From positions 3,181,282-3,245,281 of the forward strand of contig NZ_CP132359.1 of NCBI RefSeq assembly GCF_030758975.1: a DNA stretch of 64,000 nucleotides, given 5' to 3'. Below are positions 29,714-38,491 of the stretch, piece by piece. Within the stretch, counting starts at the first letter, position 1. The number at the start of each line of letters is the position of its first letter. The DNA is from Bosea beijingensis. GTDB lineage: Bacteria; Pseudomonadota; Alphaproteobacteria; Rhizobiales; Beijerinckiaceae. The notes below the pieces were generated by a model that ran no database searches, was not told where the DNA came from, and saw nothing but the letters and a program-made list of their open reading frames with translations. Made by a program: the position numbers and the translations under genes.

Positions 29714-31300
29714 TCAGGCGTCGTTGGCGGGCTTGGCCTTGGCTCCGGCCGCGGGCTTTCCGGCCGGCGGCTTCACGGCGGCCTGGGAGGGCTTCGGCTT
29801 AGCCGGAACGGTCCGGGCCGGCGGGGTCTTGAGCGGCTGTGTCTTTGCCGGCTGGGTCTTGGCGGCCTGTGCCTTGTCGGGCTGGGCATTGCGCGCAGCC
29901 GGCTTGATGCCCGCGGCTGCGCCGGGGCGCAGGCTAGCTGCATTGGCGGCGCCGGGCTGCACGGAGCCTTGCAGACGCAGCGGGCCGCCCTCGAAGGCAT
30001 CGGTCGAAGGTTGCACTGGCGCGCTCGCAGGGGCGAAGGCAGTGGTGCCGCGCGGGATCGCGCCATTGCTCGAGGCGGTGCGGCGGGCCGGCGGCACGAC
30101 GAGGCCGGCAGCGACGGGGGCCTCCGGCTCGATGGTCGGCGTGCCGCGCGCGACGCGCGAGCTCGGCTGAGTCGTCGCGTTGGCCGCGAGCGGGGCGGAG
30201 GCCGAGCCGGGGCTGCGGCCAAAGGAGACCTGTACCGGGACGGTCTCGGCACGGGGGCCGAGCACGATGCGTCCACGCGGTGAGCGGGTCGCGACCGAGC
30301 CGGACGCCTGCGGGGCCGACTGGGCGTTGAAGATGGCGAAGCGCCCGCCATCGGGGGAATTGGCGTCGCCGGTGGACATGCCGGCCGCGATCGGGCCCGA
30401 GATGTCGGCATCATCGGCGAGAGCGACGCCGCCGCCGCGATTGCGGACTTCGTCGCAGATATTGGGCGCGCGGGTGCCGCTGGGCGGCATCGAGGCGACG
30501 TTGTAGCCGGTGCCGCCCCAGGCGGCGAAGCCTTCGTCGAGGAGCTGGGCCGCCTTCACGGTGCGGTCGGTGCCCGAGGTCGAGCCAAGCACGACGGCGA
30601 TCAGCGTGCGTCCGCCGCGGCTCGCCGTCGCGACGACATTGAAGCCGGAGGCGCAGGTGAAGCCGGTCTTCATGCCACCGATGCCGGAATAGCGCCCGAC
30701 CAGCCCGTTGGTGTTGGGCATGATCTGCTTGCCGAGCTGCACGGCCGAGGTGCCCCAGTAATCGGAATACTGCGAGAAATCACGCATCAGCGCCATGGCG
30801 AGCACGGCGAGGTCGCGGGCACTGGTCTGCTGGTCGGGATGGTCCCAGCCATTGGGATTGACGAAGCGGGTGTCGCGCATGCCGAGGCGCTGCGCCTCCG
30901 CGTTCATCATGGCGACGAAGCTCGGGACGTCGCCGCCGACGCCTTCGGCCACGACATAGGCGATGTCGTTGGCCGATTTCACCATCATGATGCGCAGCGC
31001 GTTGTCGAGCGTGATCTCCGACCCCGGCTTGGCATAAACCTTCACGCGCGGCTGGCTGGCGGCGAGCTTCGAGACCGGGATCGCCGTCTCCAGGCCGAGA
31101 CGCCCCTCCCGCACCGCCTTCAGCGCGAGATAGATCGTCATCATCTTGGTGGTCGAGGCCGGGCGCCAGGCCTGGTTCGCGTTCTCGCTCGACAGCACGG
31201 CGCCGCTGGAGGCATCGACGACGAGGCTGGTGCCGGCATAGGCCGGCCCCGACAGGACGGCACCGAGAACAAGGGCGGCTGCGAGGCGGGAAGCGATCAT
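29714..31300 (-). CDS. D-alanyl-D-alanine carboxypeptidase (PBP5/6-like, S11) with a long Pro/Ala/Lys tail
   Basis: A 528-residue exported low-molecular-weight penicillin-binding protein that trims D-Ala from peptidoglycan stem peptides. A signal peptide occupies the first 22 residues. The catalytic motifs are STTK (49-52), SAN (109-111) and KTG (211-213). After the catalytic domain, roughly 240 residues are low in complexity, rich in Pro, Ala, Lys and Thr, and contain no PBP5 C-terminal anchor that I recognise. It heads a unit with the EamA gene. Confidence 0.9.
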   Translation of the reverse strand: MIASRLAAALVLGAVLSGPAYAGTSLVVDASSGAVLSSENANQAWRPASTTKMMTIYLALKAVREGRLGLETAIPVSKLAASQPRVKVYAKPGSEITLDNALRIMMVKSANDIAYVVAEGVGGDVPSFVAMMNAEAQRLGMRDTRFVNPNGWDHPDQQTSARDLAVLAMALMRDFSQYSDYWGTSAVQLGKQIMPNTNGLVGRYSGIGGMKTGFTCASGFNVVATASRGGRTLIAVVLGSTSGTDRTVKAAQLLDEGFAAWGGTGYNVASMPPSGTRAPNICDEVRNRGGGVALADDADISGPIAAGMSTGDANSPDGGRFAIFNAQSAPQASGSVATRSPRGRIVLGPRAETVPVQVSFGRSPGSASAPLAANATTQPSSRVARGTPTIEPEAPVAAGLVVPPARRTASSNGAIPRGTTAFAPASAPVQPSTDAFEGGPLRLQGSVQPGAANAASLRPGAAAGIKPAARNAQPDKAQAAKTQPAKTQPLKTPPARTVPAKPKPSQAAVKPPAGKPAAGAKAKPANDA

Positions 31301-31514
31301 CGGGCGGGTCTGAACCTGTCTTGCTCGAAGCGGGCGGGTGGTATCTTGCGGATAGCGACGGCGCAGGGTTCAACGCGACGCATGCGGCAATTTCGAGACG
31401 GCCGCCACAATCGCCCGCCCGTGAATGCATACCTACCCCTTGCGGAGCGATTTGCCTAGCTGCGGCGGCCGGTCCACAAGCGACGGGTTCCTTCGCTTTT
31501 CTAGGGCTTGTCGC

Positions 31515-32420
31515 GTGGCTTTCGGCCTTCTCTGGATACCGGCGACCATCGCCGCCTCGCTCCTGCAGACCGCACGCAACCTGGCGCAGCGATCGCTCAC
31601 CGAGACTATCGGTGTGGTCGGCGCCACGCAGGTACGCTTTCTGTTCGGCCTGCCCTTCGCCATGCTGTTCCTGGCGCTGGCCTGCCTCGGGCTGCAACGC
31701 CTGCCGCCGGCGATCGGCATGGCTTCGCTCGGCTACACGCTCTGGGGCGCATTGACGCAGATCGCAGCCACCGCCCTGATGCTGGCGGCGATGCGCGAGC
31801 GTTCCTTCGCGGTGACCACCGCCTATACCAAGACCGAGCCGGTGCAGGTCGCGCTGTTCGGCGCCCTGCTGCTCGGCGATGCGCTGACGCCGATGAAGTT
31901 CCTGGCGATCGCCATCGCGACGGCGGGCGTGATCGTCGTCTCTTGGAAGCCCGGCGAGAAACTGACCCGCGCCGGCCTGCGCCCAGCCGTGCTCGGCATC
32001 GTTTCCGGCGCCTTCTTCGCGCTCTCGGCGATCGGCTTCCGTGGCGGCATCCAGGCGCTGCCGGAGGGCGAGTTCCTGATCCGCGCCTCGACCATCCTCG
32101 TGCTCGGTCTCGGGCTCCAGACCCTGCTGCTGGTGATCTATATGCTCATTGCCGACCGGCAGGCGCTGATCCTCAGCCTGAAGAGCTGGCGCCGCTCGCT
32201 CTCGGCGGGCTTCCTCGGCGCCGCCGCCTCGCAGTTCTGGTTCATCGGCTTTTCGCTCACCACCGCCGCCAATGTCCGCACGCTGGCGCTGATCGAGGTG
32301 CCATTGGCGCAGATCGCCTCGCGCAAGTTGTTCGCGGAGGGGACGAGCCGGCGCGAGATGCTGGGCATGGCGATGATCGTCGGCGGGGTCGGGCTGCTGC
32401 TCTCGCTGGCGTTGCGATGA
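31515..32420 (+). CDS. EamA/DMT-family transporter (second copy type)
   Basis: A multi-spanning membrane protein of about 301 residues. It has two EamA-like halves, with TKTEPVQVALFGALLLGD at the end of the first and IEVPLAQIASRKLFAEG near the end of the second. The frame stays open for 30 codons upstream. I choose GTG 31515 (VAFGLLWIPATIAASLLQ) because it precedes the first membrane helix and has AGGG upstream. It is divergent from the D,D-carboxypeptidase gene. Substrate unknown. Confidence 0.8.
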   Translation: MAFGLLWIPATIAASLLQTARNLAQRSLTETIGVVGATQVRFLFGLPFAMLFLALACLGLQRLPPAIGMASLGYTLWGALTQIAATALMLAAMRERSFAVTTAYTKTEPVQVALFGALLLGDALTPMKFLAIAIATAGVIVVSWKPGEKLTRAGLRPAVLGIVSGAFFALSAIGFRGGIQALPEGEFLIRASTILVLGLGLQTLLLVIYMLIADRQALILSLKSWRRSLSAGFLGAAASQFWFIGFSLTTAANVRTLALIEVPLAQIASRKLFAEGTSRREMLGMAMIVGGVGLLLSLALR

Positions 32421-32558
32421 GCGTGTGGGGCGGCTAGTGCTGGAGGCAGAAGCCCTGACAGCCGATCGGCGCACGGCCACCATGCGCGGATGCCGGCTTG
32501 CCGGGTGGCACAAGGCTGCCAAAATAACGTGTAGCTGCACAGTAAGGGAGATTTCGCC

Positions 32559-33728
32559 ATGAGCGCTGCGATCGTCGGCTGGGCCCATACACCGTTCGGC
32601 AAGCAGGATGCCGAGACCGTCGAAAGCCTGATCGTGCGGGTGGCGACCGAAGCCCTCGTCGATGCCGGCATTACTGCTGACGATGTCGACGAGATCGTGC
32701 TCGGCCATTACAACGCCGGCTTCTCGGCCCAGGACTTCACCGCGTCGCTGGTACTGCAGGCCGATCCGGCGCTGCGCTTCAAGCCGACGACCCGGGTCGA
32801 GAACGCCTGCGCCACCGGTACGGCCGCCGTACATCAGGGCGTCCGCGCGATCCGGGCGGGTGATGCCAAGGTCGTGCTCGTCGTCGGCGTCGAGCAGATG
32901 ACCAAGACACCCGGCCCCGAGATCGGCAAGAACCTGCTCAAGGCTTCCTATCTCCCGGAGGACAGCGAGGTGCAGGGCGGTTTCGCCGGCGTCTTCGGCA
33001 AGATCGCGGCTGCCTATTTTCAGCGCCATGGCGACCAGTCCGACGCGCTCGCGATGATCGCGGCGAAGAACCACAAGAACGGAGTCGCCAACCCCTACGC
33101 GCAGATGCGCAAGGATCTCGGCTACGCCTTCTGCCGCGAGGAGAGCGAGAAGAACCCCTATGTCGCCGGCCCGCTGAAGCGCACCGACTGCTCGCTGGTC
33201 TCGGATGGCGCCGCGGCGCTGGTGCTGGCCGACGAGGAAACCGCCCTCAGGATGCGCCGGGCCGTCGGCTTCCGCGGCATGGCCCATGTCCAGGATTTCC
33301 TGCCGATGTCGAAGCGCGACATCCTGAAATTCGAGGGCGGCGTGCTCGCCTGGAAGAAGGCGCTGGCCAAGGCGAACGTGACGCTCGACGACCTCTCCTT
33401 CGTCGAGACGCATGACTGCTTCACCGTCGCCGAGCTGATCGAATACGAGGCGATGGGCCTGACCAAGGAAGGCGACGGGGCGCGGGCCATCAAGGAAGGC
33501 TGGACGCAGAAGGACGGCAAGCTGCCGGTCAACGTCTCCGGCGGCCTCAAGGCAAAGGGCCACCCGATCGGTGCGACCGGCGTCTCGATGCATGTGCTCT
33601 CGGCCATGCAGCTCGCCGGCGAAGCGCCGGAAGGCATGCAGCTCGACAGCCCGCGCCTGGGCGGCATCTTCAACATGGGCGGAGCGGCGGTCGCCAACTA
33701 CGTCTCCGTGCTCGAACGGATCAAGTGA
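32559..33728 (+). CDS. Thiolase family protein (acetyl-CoA acetyltransferase / SCP2-type)
   Basis: A 389-residue thiolase-fold protein. The nucleophile C84 sits in NACATGTAA. THDCFTVAE and GGLKAKGHPIGATG supply the other catalytic region. The sequence resembles the SCP2-like thiolases more than PhaA/AtoB, so it may cleave longer or modified 3-oxoacyl-CoA. GGGAG precedes ATG 32559 at good spacing. It is followed 61 bases later by an MFS transporter. Confidence 0.88.
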   Translation: MSAAIVGWAHTPFGKQDAETVESLIVRVATEALVDAGITADDVDEIVLGHYNAGFSAQDFTASLVLQADPALRFKPTTRVENACATGTAAVHQGVRAIRAGDAKVVLVVGVEQMTKTPGPEIGKNLLKASYLPEDSEVQGGFAGVFGKIAAAYFQRHGDQSDALAMIAAKNHKNGVANPYAQMRKDLGYAFCREESEKNPYVAGPLKRTDCSLVSDGAAALVLADEETALRMRRAVGFRGMAHVQDFLPMSKRDILKFEGGVLAWKKALAKANVTLDDLSFVETHDCFTVAELIEYEAMGLTKEGDGARAIKEGWTQKDGKLPVNVSGGLKAKGHPIGATGVSMHVLSAMQLAGEAPEGMQLDSPRLGGIFNMGGAAVANYVSVLERIK

Positions 33729-33789
33729 GGCGGGCTGCCCGGGCGGATAACGCCCGGGCTCCGGTCTTGCGAACGGGGGCTTTGCCGAA

Positions 33790-35028
33790 GTGCAGGCCGC
33801 CAAGCGAAAGCGACGCTTCGTGACGAGCTTCGTCGTCCTGCTGCTGGCCTATATCCTGAGCCAGTTCTTCCGTGCGTTCCTGGCCGTCATTTCAGGCGAT
33901 CTGACACGGGATCTTGGCCTCGATCAGGGCCAGCTCGGCAGCCTGCAGGCCGCCTGGCTGATTGCCTTCGCGCTTACGCAATTCCCGGTCGGCTATGCGC
34001 TCGACCGGATCGGCCCGCGGCGGACGCTGGCCGGTTTCCTTCTGGTCGCCTTCGCCGGGACGGTGATCTTCGGCCTGTCGCGCAACTATCTCACTGCGCT
34101 GACGGCGCTGGCGCTGATCGGCATCGGCTGCGCGCCGATCCTGATGTCCGGCTTCTATCTGGCCGCGCGGCTCTATTCGCCCCGGCATTTCGCGACGATG
34201 TCGTCCTTCCTGATCGGTTTCGGCTCCATCGGCGATCCCCTGAGCGGCGCGCCGCTCGCCTATTTCCTGTCGGCCTATGGCTGGCGTGCGACCGTGTTCG
34301 GCCTGTCCGGGATCGTGGCGTTCATAGCCTTGCTCGTGATGCTGCTGCTGAAGGACCCGCCGCCGCTGCCCGACGCGCCGGAGCGGCATGTCTCGCTGCT
34401 GGGCGGGATCAGGCAGATCGTGGCGAAGCGGCCGCTCTGGCTGATCTTCCCCATCACCTTCGTGAGCTATGGCGTCACGATCTCGATCCGCGGCCTGTGG
34501 ATCGCGCCCTATCTTCAGACGGTATATGGTTTCGATCTCGCGGCGACGAGCTATGTGGCCATGGCCATGGGAGGCGTCATCGCGGCCGGAGCGCTGCTGG
34601 TGCTGCCGCTCTATCGGCGGATCGGCGCCAAGCCCACGGTGATCGCCTGTGCCGTGGCCGTGATCCTGGCCTGTTTCGCGCTGGCTTTGTGGGGCGAGGC
34701 ATCGTCCCGTCTTGCGGTCGGCCTTCTCCTCGCCATCGGCCTGTTCGGCGTCACCTATGCCGTGGTTATGGCGCATGCACGCGCTTTCATGTCGGCTCAG
34801 GAGATCGGCCGCGGCGTCACCTTCATGAATTTCGTCTTCATGGGCGGCGCGGGGGTGATGCAATGGCTGTCTGGCCGGCTGGTGAATGCTCTCGACGGGC
34901 ATGGCTATGGGGCACAGGCCACGTTCGGCTGGCTGTTCGTCTTCATGGGCGCCATGCTCGCTGTGGCGCTGGCGATCTATATCGCTGCGCCAGCGGAGCC
35001 GAAGGCTGCCGCTTCCGCGCCGGCCTAG
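33790..35028 (+). CDS. Major facilitator superfamily transporter
   Basis: A 412-residue protein with twelve predicted membrane segments. After helix 2 it has the MFS loop motif GYALDRIGPRRT. It begins with a basic cytoplasmic tail (QAAKRKRRF) at GTG 33790. No substrate-specific motif is recognised. It lies downstream of the thiolase gene and may share its transcript. The stop codon overlaps the start of a REP-like element. Confidence 0.85.
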   Translation: MQAAKRKRRFVTSFVVLLLAYILSQFFRAFLAVISGDLTRDLGLDQGQLGSLQAAWLIAFALTQFPVGYALDRIGPRRTLAGFLLVAFAGTVIFGLSRNYLTALTALALIGIGCAPILMSGFYLAARLYSPRHFATMSSFLIGFGSIGDPLSGAPLAYFLSAYGWRATVFGLSGIVAFIALLVMLLLKDPPPLPDAPERHVSLLGGIRQIVAKRPLWLIFPITFVSYGVTISIRGLWIAPYLQTVYGFDLAATSYVAMAMGGVIAAGALLVLPLYRRIGAKPTVIACAVAVILACFALALWGEASSRLAVGLLLAIGLFGVTYAVVMAHARAFMSAQEIGRGVTFMNFVFMGGAGVMQWLSGRLVNALDGHGYGAQATFGWLFVFMGAMLAVALAIYIAAPAEPKAAASAPA

Positions 35029-35129
35029 AGCATTTTCGGCGAACACGGGTTCGCCTCGAAAGCTCTGATCTTCTGTTTTCACGCAATCCTGGACGCGAAA
35101 CCGCTTCGCACCTTTGCTGGAATTGCTCT
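35027..35129. repeat. Intergenic repeat with AGAGCATTTT / AATTGCTCT ends
   Basis: The outer six bases AGAGCA and TGCTCT are inverted. The interior contains GAAACCGCTTCGCACCTTTGC. Elements of this pattern are widespread between genes in Hyphomicrobiales genomes, as far as I recall. It lies between the convergent MFS and bolA genes. Confidence 0.55.
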
Positions 35130-35132
35130 CGC

Positions 35133-35405
35133 TCAGCCTTCGCCCGGCGCCTTCGCGGCGATCGCCAGGGCGTGGACGCGATCGGCCAGTTCCTGCGCCA
35201 GAGCGGCATTGACGAGGCGATGGCGTTCGAGCCGGCTCTTGCCAGCGAAGGCCTCCGACACGATATCGACCCTGAAGTGAGTCTCGCCGCCTTCGCGCCA
35301 GCCGCCATGGCCCTGATGCTGGTGCGATTCATCGATGACCCTGAGCGCCTGTGGCGCAAAGGCCTCGGTCAGCTTTTGCGTGATTCTTTCACTGATTGAG
35401 GTCAT
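35133..35405 (-). CDS. bolA: BolA family protein
   Basis: A 90-residue protein with the BolA fold: SERITQKLTEAFAPQALRVIDESHQHQGH, then the conserved HFRVDIVSEAFAGKSRLERHRLVN. BolA proteins pair with monothiol glutaredoxins and take part in iron-sulfur handling and stress responses. ATG 35405 is preferred because the longer frame adds an unrelated extension. It is divergent from the DnaJ-domain gene, a pairing I recall from other Hyphomicrobiales. Confidence 0.92.
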   Translation of the reverse strand: MTSISERITQKLTEAFAPQALRVIDESHQHQGHGGWREGGETHFRVDIVSEAFAGKSRLERHRLVNAALAQELADRVHALAIAAKAPGEG

Positions 35406-35500
35406 GATCGCGCCACCGTTGCCATGATTGTTCTGTCGGTTCGGCGGTGCGTTGCATCGCACTTGCCGGCCCACTCCCTGCGTCTCATAACCCGTCGACG

Positions 35501-36118
35501 ATGAACATCAACTCACGCCTCTTCGACAGCATCAGGATCGGCGCTTCCGAGGCGGAGGCGCCGGTGGAGAGCGACGCGCCGCGTTGCGACCATCCCGGCT
35601 GCACGCGCGGGGGAGAATTCCGCGCGCCGAAGGGCCGTGGCCGCGAGGGCCAGTTCTTCCTGTTCTGCATGGATCATGTGAAGGCCTATAACGCGACCTA
35701 TAACTATTTCGCCGGGATGGATGACGAGGCGCTGGCCGCCTACGCCAAGCAGGAGGAGATAGGTCACCGGCCGACCTGGAAGCTCGGCGTCAACTCCAAG
35801 GCGGCGCGGATGTCGCAGCGCGGGCGGAAGGCGAATGGCGAGGCCAGCGCCGACATGCACGACGCCTTCAACCTGTTCGGCGCGCGCAACAAGCAGCAGG
35901 CAGCCCAGCCTGAATCGCGCGTCGGCATCGTCGCGCGCAAGGCGCTGGACACGCTCGGCCTCGACGACACGGCGGATTCCGCTGCGATCAAGGCGCGCTA
36001 CAAGGAGCTGGTGAAGCGCTTTCATCCCGACGCCAATGGCGGCGACCGCTCGCGCGAGGGCACGCTTCAGGAGATTCTGAAGGCGTATCAGCAGCTCAAA
36101 AGCGTGGGGATGGTCTGA
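35501..36118 (+). CDS. DnaJ-domain protein with an N-terminal Cys/His cluster
   Basis: A 205-residue co-chaperone-like protein. The C-terminal J domain (about 148-205) contains the HPD motif (175-177) in KRFHPDANGG. The N-terminal part has CDHPGC (29-34) and FCMDH (55-59), a likely zinc-binding pair. A variable linker lies between. The J domain is at the C-terminus, unlike classical DnaJ. ATG 35501 is taken as the start of the conserved part. It is divergent from bolA. Confidence 0.85.
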   Translation: MNINSRLFDSIRIGASEAEAPVESDAPRCDHPGCTRGGEFRAPKGRGREGQFFLFCMDHVKAYNATYNYFAGMDDEALAAYAKQEEIGHRPTWKLGVNSKAARMSQRGRKANGEASADMHDAFNLFGARNKQQAAQPESRVGIVARKALDTLGLDDTADSAAIKARYKELVKRFHPDANGGDRSREGTLQEILKAYQQLKSVGMV

Positions 36119-36123
36119 AGCGC

Positions 36124-36257
36124 GTCATCCCGTGCGCATTGGGGCACGCAGTGCTGCGACGCAGACACGGGACCGCGTGGCGAGAAGGCGCCTTTTCCGG
36201 GCGACGATCCCGTGTCTGCGCAGCGGCGTTTCACGCCGCAGCGCGCACGGGATGACC
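36124..36257. repeat. REP-like palindrome
   Basis: Outer ends GTCATCCCGTGCGC and GCGCACGGGATGAC are inverted; inner arms GCAGACACGGGA and TCCCGTGTCTGC pair as well. It fills the gap between the convergent DnaJ-domain and ethylmalonyl-CoA mutase genes. Confidence 0.65.
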
Positions 36258-36262
36258 GCGAT

Positions 36263-38251
36263 TCAGTTGTCTTTTGCCGCCAATCCCGCGACATCGGCGA
36301 TGATGCCGTCCAGCGCGAAATCCTTGGGCGTATAGACCCGGGCCACGCCCATGTTGCGCAGGGCGTTCTCGTCATCGGGCGGGATGATGCCGCCGACCAC
36401 CACGGGCACGTCCATGCCGGCGACGCGCAGGCGAGCCGTGACGTCGCGTACCAGCGGCAGATGCGAGCCCGACAGGATCGAGAGCCCGATGATGTCCGCC
36501 TGCTGATCGCGGGCCTCGCTGACGATCTCCTCCGGCGTCTGGCGGATGCCGCCATAGCTGACGCTCATCCCGGCATCGCGGGCGCGCACGGCGATCTGCT
36601 CGGCGCCGTTCGAGTGGCCGTCGAGTCCAGGCTTGCCGACGAGGAAGCGCGGCGCCCGGCCGAGGCGCTCGGTCGCCTTCTCGACGGCTGCCTTGGCCGT
36701 GGCGAGGCCGGTCGCGTCGCCGAGCTTCGTCGTGTCGACGCCGGTCGGAGCACGATACTCGCCGAAGATTTCGCGCAGGGTTTGTGCCCATTCGCCGGTG
36801 GTGACGCCGGCCTTGGCGCAGGCGATCGAGGCCGGCATGACGTTACGGTTTTCGCGGGCGCTGCTGGCGAGCTCGGCGAGCGCGGTCTCGGCCGCCTTCG
36901 CGTCGCGAGCCGAGCGCCAGGCCTTGAGCCGCGCGATCGCCTCGGTCTCGACCGAATCCGGCACGGTGACGACGGCGCCGTCGCCGGCCGAGAGCGGGGA
37001 GGGCTCGCTGTTGGTGAACTTGTTGACGCCGACGACGACCTGCTCGCCGCGCTCGATCGCCTCGATGCGACGGGCGCCATTCTCGACCAGCGCCTGCTTC
37101 ATGTAACCGCTCTCGACGGCGGCGAGCGCGCCGCCCATGTCGTCGATCTTGGCGAGTTCCTCCAGCGCGGCTGCTTTCAGCGCCGCGACCTTTGCATCGA
37201 CCACGGTCGATCCGTCGAAGATGTCGCCGAATTCGAGAAGGTCGGTCTCATAGGCCAGCACCTGCTGCATGCGCAGCGACCATTGTTGGTCGAAGGGGCG
37301 CGGCAGGCCGAGCGCCTCGTTCCAGGCCGGAAGTTGCACGGCCCGCGCGCGAGCCTTCTTCGAGAGCGTCACCGCCAGCATTTCGATCAGGATGCGGTAG
37401 ACGTTGTTCTCGGGCTGCGGCTCGGTCAGCCCCAGTGAATTGACCTGCACGCCATAGCGGAAGCGCCGCATCGCCTCGTCGGCAATGCCATAGCGGCCGA
37501 GCGTGATCTCGTCCCAGAGCTCGACGAAAGCCCGCATCTTGCAGAGCTCGGTGACGAAGCGCATCCCTGCATTCACGAAGAAGGAGATGCGGCCGACCGT
37601 GCCGGGGAATTCCTCCGCCGAGACCTCGGGCCGGGCGCGGATGGAATCGAGCAGGGCGATGGCTGTCGCCAGCGCGAAGGAGAGTTCCTGCACCGGCGAG
37701 GCGCCGGCCTCCTGCAGGTGATAGGAGCAGACATTGGTCGGGTTCCATTTCGGCAATTCGCTGGCCGTGAACACGACGATGTCGGTGGTGAGCTGCATCG
37801 AGGGGCGCGGCGGGAAGACATAGGTCCCACGCGACAGGTACTCTTTCACGAGGTCGTTCTGGGTCGTGCCCTGTAGCAGCCTGCGGTCGGCGCCCTGTTC
37901 GTCGGCGACGGCGATGTAAAGCGAGAGCAGCCAGGCCGCCGTCGCGTTGATCGTCATCGAGGTGTTCATCTGCGCTAGCGGAATCTGGTCGAACAGCGCC
38001 CGCATGTCGCCGAGATGGGAGATCGGCACGCCGACCTTGCCGACTTCGCCGCGCGCCAGAACATGGTCGGGGTCGTAGCCTGTCTGCGTCGGCAGATCGA
38101 AGGCGACGGAGAGGCCGGTCTGGCCCTTGGCGAGATTGGTCCGGTAGAGCTTGTTGGATTCCGCCGCGTCGGAATGGCCCGCATAGGTCCGGAAGATCCA
38201 CGGCTTGTCGCGCTGAGCCGTTTCCCGGCCGCCTCGTTCCGTCGCGGTCAT
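36263..38251 (-). CDS. ecm: Ethylmalonyl-CoA mutase (MeaA-type B12-dependent acyl-CoA mutase)
   Basis: A 662-residue adenosylcobalamin enzyme. The N-terminal catalytic barrel opens PWIFRTYAGHSDAAESN, which fits ethylmalonyl-CoA mutase and MeaA better than methylmalonyl-CoA mutase. The C-terminal cobalamin domain has the lower-ligand motif DGHSNG (about 544-549), then SGSHL and GGIIPPDD. The enzyme converts ethylmalonyl-CoA to methylsuccinyl-CoA in the ethylmalonyl-CoA pathway of acetate assimilation. ATG 38251 follows GGAG. Other pathway genes are not in the window. Confidence 0.9.
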   Translation of the reverse strand: MTATERGGRETAQRDKPWIFRTYAGHSDAAESNKLYRTNLAKGQTGLSVAFDLPTQTGYDPDHVLARGEVGKVGVPISHLGDMRALFDQIPLAQMNTSMTINATAAWLLSLYIAVADEQGADRRLLQGTTQNDLVKEYLSRGTYVFPPRPSMQLTTDIVVFTASELPKWNPTNVCSYHLQEAGASPVQELSFALATAIALLDSIRARPEVSAEEFPGTVGRISFFVNAGMRFVTELCKMRAFVELWDEITLGRYGIADEAMRRFRYGVQVNSLGLTEPQPENNVYRILIEMLAVTLSKKARARAVQLPAWNEALGLPRPFDQQWSLRMQQVLAYETDLLEFGDIFDGSTVVDAKVAALKAAALEELAKIDDMGGALAAVESGYMKQALVENGARRIEAIERGEQVVVGVNKFTNSEPSPLSAGDGAVVTVPDSVETEAIARLKAWRSARDAKAAETALAELASSARENRNVMPASIACAKAGVTTGEWAQTLREIFGEYRAPTGVDTTKLGDATGLATAKAAVEKATERLGRAPRFLVGKPGLDGHSNGAEQIAVRARDAGMSVSYGGIRQTPEEIVSEARDQQADIIGLSILSGSHLPLVRDVTARLRVAGMDVPVVVGGIIPPDDENALRNMGVARVYTPKDFALDGIIADVAGLAAKDN

Positions 38252-38360
38252 GGCGTCTCCCCGTATTGCAGAGCAATCTGAATGTTGCACTGCGGCGAAG
38301 ATAACGCCAGAGCTTCGGCGATGTCCCGTGCGACGATAGGCTGACGCGATTTTTCGTTCA

Positions 38361-38464
38361 GCCCTCATCTCGAGGTGCCGCAAGGCCTTCGTCTCGAAGG
38401 ATGCTTCATGAGCCATCTGGATCATCCCGAGACGCCGCTGACGCGGTACCTCAGGATGAGGGCC
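38361..38464. repeat. REP-like repeat with CCTCATC / GATGAGG ends
   Basis: CCCTCATCTCGAGGTGCCG at the left and GGTACCTCAGGATGAGGG at the right form an imperfect inverted pair. This type of sequence is common between genes in alphaproteobacteria. It lies between the sleB and mutase genes. Confidence 0.6.
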
Positions 38465-38491
38465 ATGGAATGTCTGGCGAGGTGCGCGCGC

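Noticed and set aside
30780..33803. A 1007-codon open frame on the minus strand across the D,D-carboxypeptidase, EamA and thiolase genes
   Set aside because: It crosses three real genes in other frames and shows no domain; the composition is that of a shadow frame.
38252..38360. Possible cobalamin riboswitch upstream of the B12-dependent mutase
   Set aside because: The gap is too short and no B12-box-like sequence is visible.
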